Of a stretch of 64,000 bases of DNA, positions 56,927 to 64,000 are shown piece after piece. Each line of letters begins with the position of its first letter. The stretch's first letter is position 1. This DNA is from Zoogloea sp. (lineage in GTDB: Bacteria; Pseudomonadota; Gammaproteobacteria; Burkholderiales; Rhodocyclaceae): NCBI RefSeq assembly GCF_023150065.1, contig NZ_JAKLLN010000012.1, positions 62,001 to 126,000 on the forward strand. Direction: 5' to 3'. Position numbers and translations under genes: made by a program. Under the pieces are notes generated by a model. It was given only the letters and a program-made list of their open reading frames with translations, made no database searches and had not been told where the DNA came from.

Positions 56927-57784
56927 TTACATCATGACGGCCGCCACCAGCTCGCGGAACTCGTCGATGTCGGCGTCGGAGGTGCCCAGGAAGGTCTTGG
57001 CGTTCTCGAAGCTGCGGCTCCCCACCTCCGCCGCACTGCCGGTGCAGTCGGCAATCACGTGTTCGGCGATGACGGTGACGGCGATCAGCGCCAGGGCGCT
57101 GGACGGCAGCTCCCGTTCGGGGAGGATGTAGGCGTCCGGGTCGTGGTGATAGCGGATGGCGGCAGCGATGCTGTCGGGCAGCCCCCAGTTGCGGGCGAGC
57201 AGCCAGCCGACAACGGCGTGGTCGCACTTGAAGTGCTCCCGTTCCAGCACCGTCAGGGCTTCCGGATCATCGAGCAGGTGGCCGCAGTGATCGGTGTAGC
57301 GCTGGAAGTTCAGCATCATCACCGGGATGGCGGCGTCGTGGAACAGGGCATAGGTGTAGGCCAGCTCCGGCGAAATCCCCACGTGCTTGCGGGCAAGCAC
57401 GCCGGTGGCCAGGGCCAGGGTCGAGGTCCGCGCCCAGAAGCGCGCCATCAGATCCTCGGGCAGGCCTTCGGTGGTCTTGCGCAGGGCAACCGCGATCACG
57501 ACGTTCAGGATGTTGTTGGTGCCGAGACGATTGACTGCCTGCTGCACGCTCTTGACCGGATTGGCGCCACCCATGAGGGGCGAGTTGGCGAGCTTGACCG
57601 CCATGGCGGACATGCCCACGTCGGAGGCGATGATGCGCGCCAGAACCTTGACCTGCGGGTCATCCTTCTGGGCTTCGCGCATGACCTCGTCCACGGTGGC
57701 CGGGTAGGCCGGAATGCGGACGGCAACCAGTGCTTCTTCCAGTTCCTTGTGGGTGAGGGGGCGAGGAGCAAGAGCTGTGTTCAT
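56927..57784 (-). CDS. HDOD-domain signalling protein
   Basis: 285 residues, single HDOD domain (about 20-220) with IPAYPATVDEVMREAQKDD and the degenerate HD-like HDAAIPVMMLNFQRY. HDOD domains lack the phosphodiesterase metal site of HD-GYP proteins and act as protein-interaction modules in signalling. No receiver or output domain attached. It faces a small membrane protein across an AT-only inverted repeat. Confidence 0.93.
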   Translation of the reverse strand: MNTALAPRPLTHKELEEALVAVRIPAYPATVDEVMREAQKDDPQVKVLARIIASDVGMSAMAVKLANSPLMGGANPVKSVQQAVNRLGTNNILNVVIAVALRKTTEGLPEDLMARFWARTSTLALATGVLARKHVGISPELAYTYALFHDAAIPVMMLNFQRYTDHCGHLLDDPEALTVLEREHFKCDHAVVGWLLARNWGLPDSIAAAIRYHHDPDAYILPERELPSSALALIAVTVIAEHVIADCTGSAAEVGSRSFENAKTFLGTSDADIDEFRELVAAVMM

Positions 57785-57819
57785 GGGTGTAGTCAGCTAT
57801 GAGTCTGGTTCTGTGATTT

Positions 57820-57851
57820 TGATAAAAATATAAAATTTAATATTTTTATCA
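57820..57851. promoter_or_regulatory. AT-only inverted repeat / divergent promoter
   Basis: TGATAAAAATAT (57820-57831) and ATATTTTTATCA (57840-57851) are perfect complements around AAAATTTA: 32 bases with only two G/C. TTGATA (57819-57824), 16 bases, TATTTT (57841-57846) is a near-consensus plus-strand promoter; the symmetry gives similar elements on the minus strand for the HDOD gene. Confidence 0.6.
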
Positions 57852-57945
57852 TTTTACTGGGTTGTCGCTTTCATTCAATGACACGCCGGCCGTATGTCGT
57901 CACTATTTCACACCCGCTACGCAAACCTCCGCAGGGAGTGATCCA

Positions 57946-58449
57946 GTGAAGTCATCGTCCAAAACCGTCGTTGTCCTGGCTGCAGTGGCCTTCGCCTTGT
58001 CGCAGGCTTACCTGATCGGACTGGTCCACCACTTACGACCGAATCTGGTGGAACTTCAGTTAACTTTTTCACCCGATCGGTACTGGGAAATTCTCGGTCT
58101 CTGGGGGGAGGCCGGGCGGCAAGCCTACCGTGCCCATTTCGCCTACGACTTCATGCATATCGGCATCTTCTCCACTTTCGGCTACCTGCTGGCCCGCCGT
58201 GGGGGACTGTTCGGTCCGGCGGAACCGGCGCTGGCGCGACGGGCTGCGCTGATGCTGCCGGCTGCGGGCCTGTTCGATCTGGGCGAGAACCTGCTGCAGC
58301 TGATGCTGCTGTCCGGCCCGACGGGCGCCGACAGCATCGCGATCCCCCTGTCGGCCCTGTGTTCGGGGGCCAAATGGGGGCTGGTCGGGATGTTCGTGTG
58401 GATTACTGCCCGCCGCTTGCTGATCAGGCCAGGGCTTACGTCACACTGA
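57946..58449 (+). CDS. Small polytopic membrane protein, unknown
   Basis: 167 residues from GTG 57946, chosen for the GGGAG SD 7 bases upstream; a longer frame to 57862 adds residues without membrane character. Four hydrophobic helices: KTVVVLAAVAFALSQAYLIG, DFMHIGIFSTFGYLLARR, MLPAAGLFDLGENLLQLMLL and GLVGMFVWITARRLL. The conserved-looking GLFDLGENLLQ in helix 3 places charges inside the membrane. No family named with confidence. Confidence 0.8.
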   Translation: MKSSSKTVVVLAAVAFALSQAYLIGLVHHLRPNLVELQLTFSPDRYWEILGLWGEAGRQAYRAHFAYDFMHIGIFSTFGYLLARRGGLFGPAEPALARRAALMLPAAGLFDLGENLLQLMLLSGPTGADSIAIPLSALCSGAKWGLVGMFVWITARRLLIRPGLTSH

Positions 58450-58461
58450 GGCAGTGGAGTA

Positions 58462-58491
58462 TTAGCAAGGCGTGGCGCTTCTGGATAACAT
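58462..58491 (+). promoter_or_regulatory. Possible sigma-70 promoter of the DUF1631 gene
   Basis: TTAGCA (58462-58467), 18 bases, TAACAT (58486-58491), ending about 28 bases before the ATG. Moderate match only. Confidence 0.35.
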
Positions 58492-58519
58492 TGTTTGACA
58501 CTCCCCTTGTCGGCCCTTC

Positions 58520-60493
58520 ATGCAGCGCGCTCACTCTTCCCATGTCCCTTCGCCAGGCCAGGCCGAAACCCGGCTCGCCCATTGCCGCGAAGGATTCCTG
58601 CAAACCCTCCGTGAGGCCGCCGACGAGACGCTCCAGCATCCGGACTGGCCCGAGGTGCTGGGCCTGGTGGCGGGCGATTGTTTCGACGATCTGGCCGGTC
58701 GGCAGGCCAAGCGCTGGGGCGAGCAGGTGCAGGGGCTGACAGCGTCGCGGATCAGCCTGGTGCACGACCAGGACATGGATCTGGCTGTCGAGCTGATGAA
58801 CCTGGAGCAGCGGCTGCGCAGCTTCTGCGGGCGTGAGCTGGCAGCCCTGCATCTGCGCATGAAAGAGCTCTTCGAGACCCTCGGCCTCACGCTGGGCAAC
58901 GAGCTGCCCCTGGGGCCCGAGGCCGTCTGCCGTGCTCTGCGCGCCCTGCGTGACCGGGAAAGACTCAAGCCGGACGAGGCGCTGCAGCTGATCGAACAAC
59001 TCGAGCCGGCCCTGTGCAGCCACCTGTGCAGCTTCTACCGGACGCTGGAGCATCATCTCGCCGGGCCCGCCGCCCCCGCTGCACGGCCTGCCGCGGTGGT
59101 GCGCCAGCCTGTCGTGCAGCAGGCCTGGATCGACAGCCCGGCGGCCCGCAGCAGCCTGCCCATCGACCCGCTGGCGTCCCTGCGCCTGTCCGTGCTGGCC
59201 CGCCGGGAGGCGACGACAGGCGGTGCCGGCGGCATGGATGCGGGGCTGGCGTCGGTGCTGATCGAGCGGGTCGAAGCCTGGCTTGGCGAGCGCCAGCAAT
59301 ACGGGGAAGGGGTGCCAGCGGCCCTGGGGGGGAGCGAGCTCGGGGCGCTGCTTGCACCCAATCAGGCGGTGGCGGTCGAGGTCATCGAGACGGTGTGCAA
59401 TTACGCCGCCCGGGCCACCGACCTGCCCGCGCCGATCCGCACCGTCATCGGATCGCTGCGGGTGCCCCTGCTGCGCCTTGCCCTGCGCAGCGACACCCTG
59501 CTGGCGGAGCCCCGTCATCCGGCCCTGCGCATGCTTGACCTGATCGCCGATCTGGGCCGCAGCATGGCACCCGATGCCTCACCCGACCTGCCCGCATGCC
59601 AGTCCTTGCTGCGCCTGGTCCAGTCGCTCGGCAAGGCACAGCGGGTTTCCGACAAGGATCTGCTGGGCGCCCTGGGCAGTGTCGAATCCCTGCTCGAGTC
59701 ACGCCAGCGGGCGGCACTCGAGCGCGGTGCGGCCTGCGTCGAGCTTGCCCATCGCCTGGAGCGCCGCGAGGTGGCCTTGCTCCAGGCCAGCCAGACGGTG
59801 CAGGACATGACCGCCGAGCCTGCCGATGCGGTGGCCCGGGAGTTCATCGAGGGCTATTGGGTGCACGTCCTGGCCAAGGTGGCCTATCGCTACGGTCCCG
59901 GCGGGCCCAAGTGGGCGGCCCGGCTGCAACTGGGCCAGCGCCTGCTCGAGTCCGCCCGCCCGAACCCGGACGCCGCCACCCGGCAACAGCTGATGGCCCA
60001 GTTGCCGGCCCTGCTGACCGGGCTCGAAGAGGGCCTGCGTTACATCGGGCTGGGCGAGTCGCACGTGCGCGAGGGGCTGGCACCGTGCAAGGCCCTGCTG
60101 GCGGCCCTGATCGCCGGCCAGCCGACGCCGGCGCCGGTGGGCCGTCCGCCCCTGGGGCCGTCCCTGACGCTCCTGGCGGACATGCCGCAATTGCGCGTCC
60201 TCAAGCACAAGCAGTTCTTCGCCGGCAGCCTGAGCCTGCCCGCCGAGTGGGCGGAGGTGGATGTCGGCTCCCGGGTGTCCCTGGGCCTGCCGGATGGCAG
60301 CGTGATGCGGGGCTTCGTCGCCCTCATCGGTGCAGCCCAGCAGCTGGTGCTGATCGCCGATGCGGATGGCCCGGCCCTGCTGGCGGTGACGGCCCGGGCC
60401 CTGGCCCAGCAGGCGGCGCTGCCGGCCACCCGCGTGCTCCTCGACACCTCCCTGGTGGACGAGGCCGCCACCGATCGCGTGATCAATCCGTGA
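58520..60493 (+). CDS. DUF1631-family protein
   Basis: 657 residues, soluble and helical. N-terminal section with SRISLVHDQDMDLAVELMNL and LGNELPLGPEAVCRALRALR fits the DUF1631 family of betaproteobacteria. A central helical region (about 200-510) follows, and a C-terminal small domain (about 545-650: LRVLKHKQFFAGSLSLPAEW, GSRVSLGLPDGSVMRGFVAL) has PilZ-like spacing but without a clear RxxxR c-di-GMP site. Function of the family is not known. Stands alone between the membrane protein and uvrA. Confidence 0.85.
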   Translation: MQRAHSSHVPSPGQAETRLAHCREGFLQTLREAADETLQHPDWPEVLGLVAGDCFDDLAGRQAKRWGEQVQGLTASRISLVHDQDMDLAVELMNLEQRLRSFCGRELAALHLRMKELFETLGLTLGNELPLGPEAVCRALRALRDRERLKPDEALQLIEQLEPALCSHLCSFYRTLEHHLAGPAAPAARPAAVVRQPVVQQAWIDSPAARSSLPIDPLASLRLSVLARREATTGGAGGMDAGLASVLIERVEAWLGERQQYGEGVPAALGGSELGALLAPNQAVAVEVIETVCNYAARATDLPAPIRTVIGSLRVPLLRLALRSDTLLAEPRHPALRMLDLIADLGRSMAPDASPDLPACQSLLRLVQSLGKAQRVSDKDLLGALGSVESLLESRQRAALERGAACVELAHRLERREVALLQASQTVQDMTAEPADAVAREFIEGYWVHVLAKVAYRYGPGGPKWAARLQLGQRLLESARPNPDAATRQQLMAQLPALLTGLEEGLRYIGLGESHVREGLAPCKALLAALIAGQPTPAPVGRPPLGPSLTLLADMPQLRVLKHKQFFAGSLSLPAEWAEVDVGSRVSLGLPDGSVMRGFVALIGAAQQLVLIADADGPALLAVTARALAQQAALPATRVLLDTSLVDEAATDRVINP

Positions 60494-60595
60494 CGCACTG
60501 CTGAGCCCGCTGCGGGCGGGGGAACCGATGCCGGTGGGGCGGGTCTGCCAACAGGCCCTACAATTCCGCCTTGCGTCCTTTTCGACCCGCCCGCC

Positions 60596-63500
60596 ATGTC
60601 CTCCGACTCCGCCCCGCTGTCCACCGGGCCCAGCGCCATCCGCATCCGCGGCGCCCGCCAGAACAACCTGAAGAACCTGTCCCTGGACATTCCTCACCAC
60701 GAGCTGGTGGTGGTGACCGGTGTGTCCGGCTCGGGCAAGAGCTCCCTGGTCTTCGACACCCTCTACGCCGAGGGCCAGCGCCGCTACGTGGAGACCTTCT
60801 CGCCCTACGCCCGGCAGTTTCTCGACCGCATGGACAAGCCCCAGGTGGATCGCATCGAGGGCGTGCCGCCGGCCATCGCCATTGATCAGACCAACCCGGT
60901 GCGCACCTCCCGCTCGACGGTGGGGACGATGACCGAGCTGGCCGACCATTTCAAGCTGCTCTACGCCCGCGCCGCCCGGCTGCACTGCCGCTGCTGCGGC
61001 AAGCCGGTGAGCCGTGATACGCCGGCCACGATCTTTGCCGACCTCTCGGCCCGGGCCGCCGCGGCGGGTGACCCGCGTCTGGTGGTGAGTTTTCCGGTCA
61101 CCGTGCCGGCCAACTTCAGCGATGAGGAGATCACCGGCCTCCTCGCCCAGCAGGGCTACACCCGCATCCACGCCCGCGAGGGCGAGGTGCTGCATGTGGT
61201 GCAGGACCGCTTCCGTCTGGGCAATGCCGAGCACGCCCGGGTGATGGAGGCCCTGGAGACCGGCCTCACCGTGGGCCACGGCCGCCTGTCGGTGCACGCC
61301 CTGGGCGATGCCGGCGAGACCCGCTGGAAGTTCAGCAGCGGCCTGCACTGCGCCGACTGCGACATCGCCTACTCCGACCCCATCCCCAGTCTCTTCTCCT
61401 TCAACTCGCCCATCGGCGCCTGCGACACCTGCAAGGGCTTTGGGCGGGTCATCGGGGTGGATTTCTCCCTGGTGGTGCCGGACGAATCGAAGACCCTGGA
61501 AGAGGGCGCCGTGAAGCCCTGGCAGAGCCCCAGCTTCAAGGAGTGCCAGGACGACCTGGCGAAGATGGCCAAAAAGTACGGCGTGGCCATGGACATCCCC
61601 GTGCGCGACCTGCCCCCCGAGCACCGGGAATGGCTGTTCGAGGGCGACCCCAAGTGGAAGAGCTGGGACAGCTCCTGGCCACGGCACTGGTACGGCATCC
61701 GCCACTTCTTCGACTGGCTGGAGAGCAAGGCCTACAAGATGCACATCCGGGTGCTGCTGTCGCGCTACCGCAGCTACACCGAATGCCCGGCCTGCCACGG
61801 TGCCCGCCTCAAGCCCGACGCCCTGCTGTGGCGCCTGCCGTCGGCGGTGGGTGACTGGGCCATCCATGCGCTGATGGCCCGGCCGGTGGACGAGATCGTG
61901 CCCTTCGTCGCCGGGCTGACCCTGCCCGCGCCCCTGGACGAGGCCACCGAGCTGCTGCTGGGCGAGATCAGGGGGCGGCTCAAGTATCTGCAGGACGTGG
62001 GCCTGGGCTACCTCACCCTCGACCGCCAGTCCCGCACCCTGTCCGGCGGCGAGGTGCAGCGCATCAACCTCACCACCGCGCTGGGCACCTCGCTGGTGAA
62101 CACCCTGTTCGTGCTGGACGAGCCCTCCATCGGCCTGCACCCGCGGGACATCAACCGCATCCTCGGCGTGATGGAGCGCCTGCGGGACGCGGGCAACTCC
62201 CTGGTGGTGGTGGAGCACGACCCCCAGCTGATGCTCGCTGCCGACCGCCTGCTCGACATCGGCCCCGGCCCCGGCGAGCGGGGCGGCGAGATCGTCGCCT
62301 ACGGCGCGCCCACGGCCATCGCCAACGACCCGGCCTCGCTCACCGGCGCCTACCTGGCCGGCCGCAAGCGCGTCGATGCCCGGCGTCAGCTGCGCCCGGT
62401 GGCACCGGATGCGCCCCGCCTCCGGCTGCTGGGCGCCCGCCAGCACAACCTGCAGGGCGTCGATCTGGCCATCCCGCTGCAGCGCCTGGTGGGCATCACC
62501 GGCGTGTCGGGTTCGGGCAAGTCCACGCTGATCCAGGACGTGCTCTACCCGGCCCTGGCCAAGCACTTCGGCCAGACGGCCGAGGCGCCGGGGGCCTTCG
62601 ACGGCCTGGCCGGCACGGACGCCATCAAGGGCGTGGTGATGGTGGACCAGTCGCCCATCGGCAAGAGCGCCCGCTCCAACCCGGTGAGCTACGTGGGCGC
62701 CTGGGACGCCATCCGCAAGCTCTTTGCCAATCTGGATGAGGCCAAGGACCGGGGCTACACGCCCGGCACCTTCAGCTTCAACTCCGGCACCGGGCGCTGC
62801 CCCACCTGCACCGGCTCGGGCTTCGAGCACGTGGAGATGCAGTTCCTCTCCGACGTGTATCTGCGCTGCCCCGACTGCGACGGCAAGCGCTACCGGCCCG
62901 AGATCCTGGCCCTGCAGTGGCGTGGGCGGAGCGTCGCCGACGTGCTGGAGATGACCGTCTCCGAGGCCCTGGCCTGCTTTGCCGACCAGAAAGCCGTGCT
63001 GGCCGCCCTGGCGCCCCTGGCCGACGTGGGCCTGGAATACCTGCGCCTGGGCCAGCCGGTGCCCACCCTGTCGGGGGGCGAGGCCCAGCGCCTCAAGCTG
63101 GCCGGTTACCTGGCCGAAGCCGCCCAGCTGGCGGGCAAGAAGGCGAAGAAGGGCACGACGGGTGACGACCCGGGCCTGCTCTTCCTGTTCGACGAGCCCA
63201 CCACCGGCCTGCACTTCGAGGACGTGGCGCGCCTGCTGTCGGCCTTCGAGAAGCTGCTGGACGCCGGTCATTCGCTGGTGGTCATCGAGCACAACCTGGA
63301 CGTGATCGCCGCCGCCGACTGGCTGGTGGACCTCGGCCCGGAAGGCGGCAGCGGTGGCGGCCTGATCGTCGCCGAGGGTACGCCGGCCGCGCTCATCGCC
63401 ACCCCGGCCTCCCATACCGGCCGGGCCCTGGCCGACTACGCCGCCCAGCTCTCGGCCATGCAGGCGGCGCCGGTGGTGGCCGAGCCGCCGGTGCGCTACC

Positions 63501-64000
63501 GGCCGGTGGCCGAGCAGGCCATCACCATCCGCCACGCCCGCCATCACAACCTCAAGAACATCAGCCTGGACATCCCCCGCGACCAGTTCACGGTCATCAC
63601 CGGCCTGTCCGGCTCGGGCAAGTCCACCCTGGCCTTCGACATCGTGTTCGGCGAGGGCCAGCGGCGCTACCTGGAATCCCTCAACGCCTACGCCCGCCAG
63701 TTTGCCCAGCCTTCGGCCCGGCCCGAGGTGGATGCCATCTTCGGCATTCCGCCCACGGTGGCCATCGAGCAGCGGGTCAGCCGCGGCGGACGCAAGAGCA
63801 CGGTGGGCACCCTCACCGAGATCCAGCCCTTCCTGCGCCTGCTCTACGTGAAGCTGGGCACCCAGTACTGCCCCTGCTGCGACGTGCCGGTGACGCCCCA
63901 GAGCTTCGAGTCCATCGTCGCCCACATCCAGCGCGACTTTGCCGGCCAGTCCGTGGAGCTGCTGGCGCCCCTGGTCATCAACCGCAAGGGCCTGTACACC
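60596..64000 (+). CDS. uvrA: Double-length (tandem) UvrA excinuclease ATPase, 3' end outside window
   Basis: 1135 codons visible, open to the right edge. The first UvrA unit has Walker A GVSGSGKS at 42-49, UvrA zinc-type CxxC pairs (CRCCGKPV, CADCDIAYSD, CDTCKGFG, CPACHGARL) and signature TLSGGEVQRINL. Its second half has Walker A near 640 (GVSGSGKSTLIQD), CPTCTGSGF, CPDCDGKRY and signature TLSGGEAQRLKLAG. Instead of ending near residue 940, the frame continues into a new UvrA N-terminal half: ITIRHARHHNLKNISLDIP, a third Walker A near residue 1003 (GLSGSGKSTLAFD) and YCPCCDVPV. This is the fused UvrA-UvrA form of about 1900 residues, distinct from the usual 940-residue protein. ATG 60596 is the start; a -10-like TACAAT lies at 60559-60564, no LexA box seen. 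Confidence 0.93.
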   Translation, partial: MSSDSAPLSTGPSAIRIRGARQNNLKNLSLDIPHHELVVVTGVSGSGKSSLVFDTLYAEGQRRYVETFSPYARQFLDRMDKPQVDRIEGVPPAIAIDQTNPVRTSRSTVGTMTELADHFKLLYARAARLHCRCCGKPVSRDTPATIFADLSARAAAAGDPRLVVSFPVTVPANFSDEEITGLLAQQGYTRIHAREGEVLHVVQDRFRLGNAEHARVMEALETGLTVGHGRLSVHALGDAGETRWKFSSGLHCADCDIAYSDPIPSLFSFNSPIGACDTCKGFGRVIGVDFSLVVPDESKTLEEGAVKPWQSPSFKECQDDLAKMAKKYGVAMDIPVRDLPPEHREWLFEGDPKWKSWDSSWPRHWYGIRHFFDWLESKAYKMHIRVLLSRYRSYTECPACHGARLKPDALLWRLPSAVGDWAIHALMARPVDEIVPFVAGLTLPAPLDEATELLLGEIRGRLKYLQDVGLGYLTLDRQSRTLSGGEVQRINLTTALGTSLVNTLFVLDEPSIGLHPRDINRILGVMERLRDAGNSLVVVEHDPQLMLAADRLLDIGPGPGERGGEIVAYGAPTAIANDPASLTGAYLAGRKRVDARRQLRPVAPDAPRLRLLGARQHNLQGVDLAIPLQRLVGITGVSGSGKSTLIQDVLYPALAKHFGQTAEAPGAFDGLAGTDAIKGVVMVDQSPIGKSARSNPVSYVGAWDAIRKLFANLDEAKDRGYTPGTFSFNSGTGRCPTCTGSGFEHVEMQFLSDVYLRCPDCDGKRYRPEILALQWRGRSVADVLEMTVSEALACFADQKAVLAALAPLADVGLEYLRLGQPVPTLSGGEAQRLKLAGYLAEAAQLAGKKAKKGTTGDDPGLLFLFDEPTTGLHFEDVARLLSAFEKLLDAGHSLVVIEHNLDVIAAADWLVDLGPEGGSGGGLIVAEGTPAALIATPASHTGRALADYAAQLSAMQAAPVVAEPPVRYRPVAEQAITIRHARHHNLKNISLDIPRDQFTVITGLSGSGKSTLAFDIVFGEGQRRYLESLNAYARQFAQPSARPEVDAIFGIPPTVAIEQRVSRGGRKSTVGTLTEIQPFLRLLYVKLGTQYCPCCDVPVTPQSFESIVAHIQRDFAGQSVELLAPLVINRKGLYT

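Noticed and set aside
59699-63925. 1408-residue open frame on the minus strand
   Set aside because: Antisense shadow of the DUF1631 and tandem uvrA genes, caused by GC-rich codon bias; repetitive His/Gly/Ala/Gln composition and no recognisable domain.

Overview
The window reads as a single GC-rich chromosome segment from a betaproteobacterium, most likely of the order Rhodocyclales (an Azospira/Dechlorosoma-like lineage). This is an inference from codon use, gene order (mreBCD-mrdA-rodA-rlpA beside gatCAB; mnmG-rsmG-parA-parB; def-fmt; dprA-smg-topB) and protein style. No rRNA, tRNA, CRISPR array, insertion sequence or prophage was seen.

Layout. 0-6 kb: the 3' part of a hybrid sensor kinase, a convergent two-gene oxidoreductase operon (zinc-type alcohol dehydrogenase relative plus Old Yellow Enzyme) with its divergent LysR regulator, and an orphan hypothetical gene. 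6-17 kb: gatC-gatA-lipoprotein-gatB on the minus strand, divergent from the rod-shape operon mreB-mreC-mreD-mrdA-rodA-rlpA. 16.8-17.4 kb: REP-like palindromes, a CRP-type operator, a 58-residue cysteine-rich ORF and a very strong terminator. 17.4-24.1 kb: a compact cyclic-nucleotide locus made of a small secreted protein, a FecR-TPR-beta-barrel outer membrane protein, a CHASE2 nucleotide cyclase and, divergently, a CRP-like regulator with an intact cAMP pocket. 24.1-28.9 kb: two small ORFs, then parB, parA, rsmG and mnmG on the minus strand.

29.2-39.6 kb: a complete chemotaxis operon (cheY-like, membrane MCP-like, STAS, cheA, poly-HAMP MCP, cheW, cheD1, cheR, cheD2, cheB) behind a sigma-28-like promoter. 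It is followed by a convergent HD-GYP phosphodiesterase. 40.9-48.8 kb: three consecutive sensor kinases behind a second sigma-28-like site: a PAS kinase, a 1444-residue PAS/GAF hybrid kinase ending in HPt, and a hemerythrin-kinase fusion. 48.9-57.8 kb: housekeeping genes htpX, fmt and def, then a LysM protein, dprA, smg and topB, and an HDOD protein. 57.8-64 kb: an AT-only inverted repeat, a small membrane protein, a DUF1631 protein and the start of a double-length tandem UvrA that runs off the window.

The most distinctive biology is: (i) the CHASE2 cyclase / FecR-TPR-barrel / CRP locus, which looks like a self-contained envelope-to-cAMP circuit; (ii) the chemotaxis operon with two cheD genes, a C-terminal VELF peptide shared by an MCP and CheD1, and a 273-bp tandemly duplicated HAMP array; (iii) the hemerythrin-kinase fusion; and (iv) the tandem UvrA.
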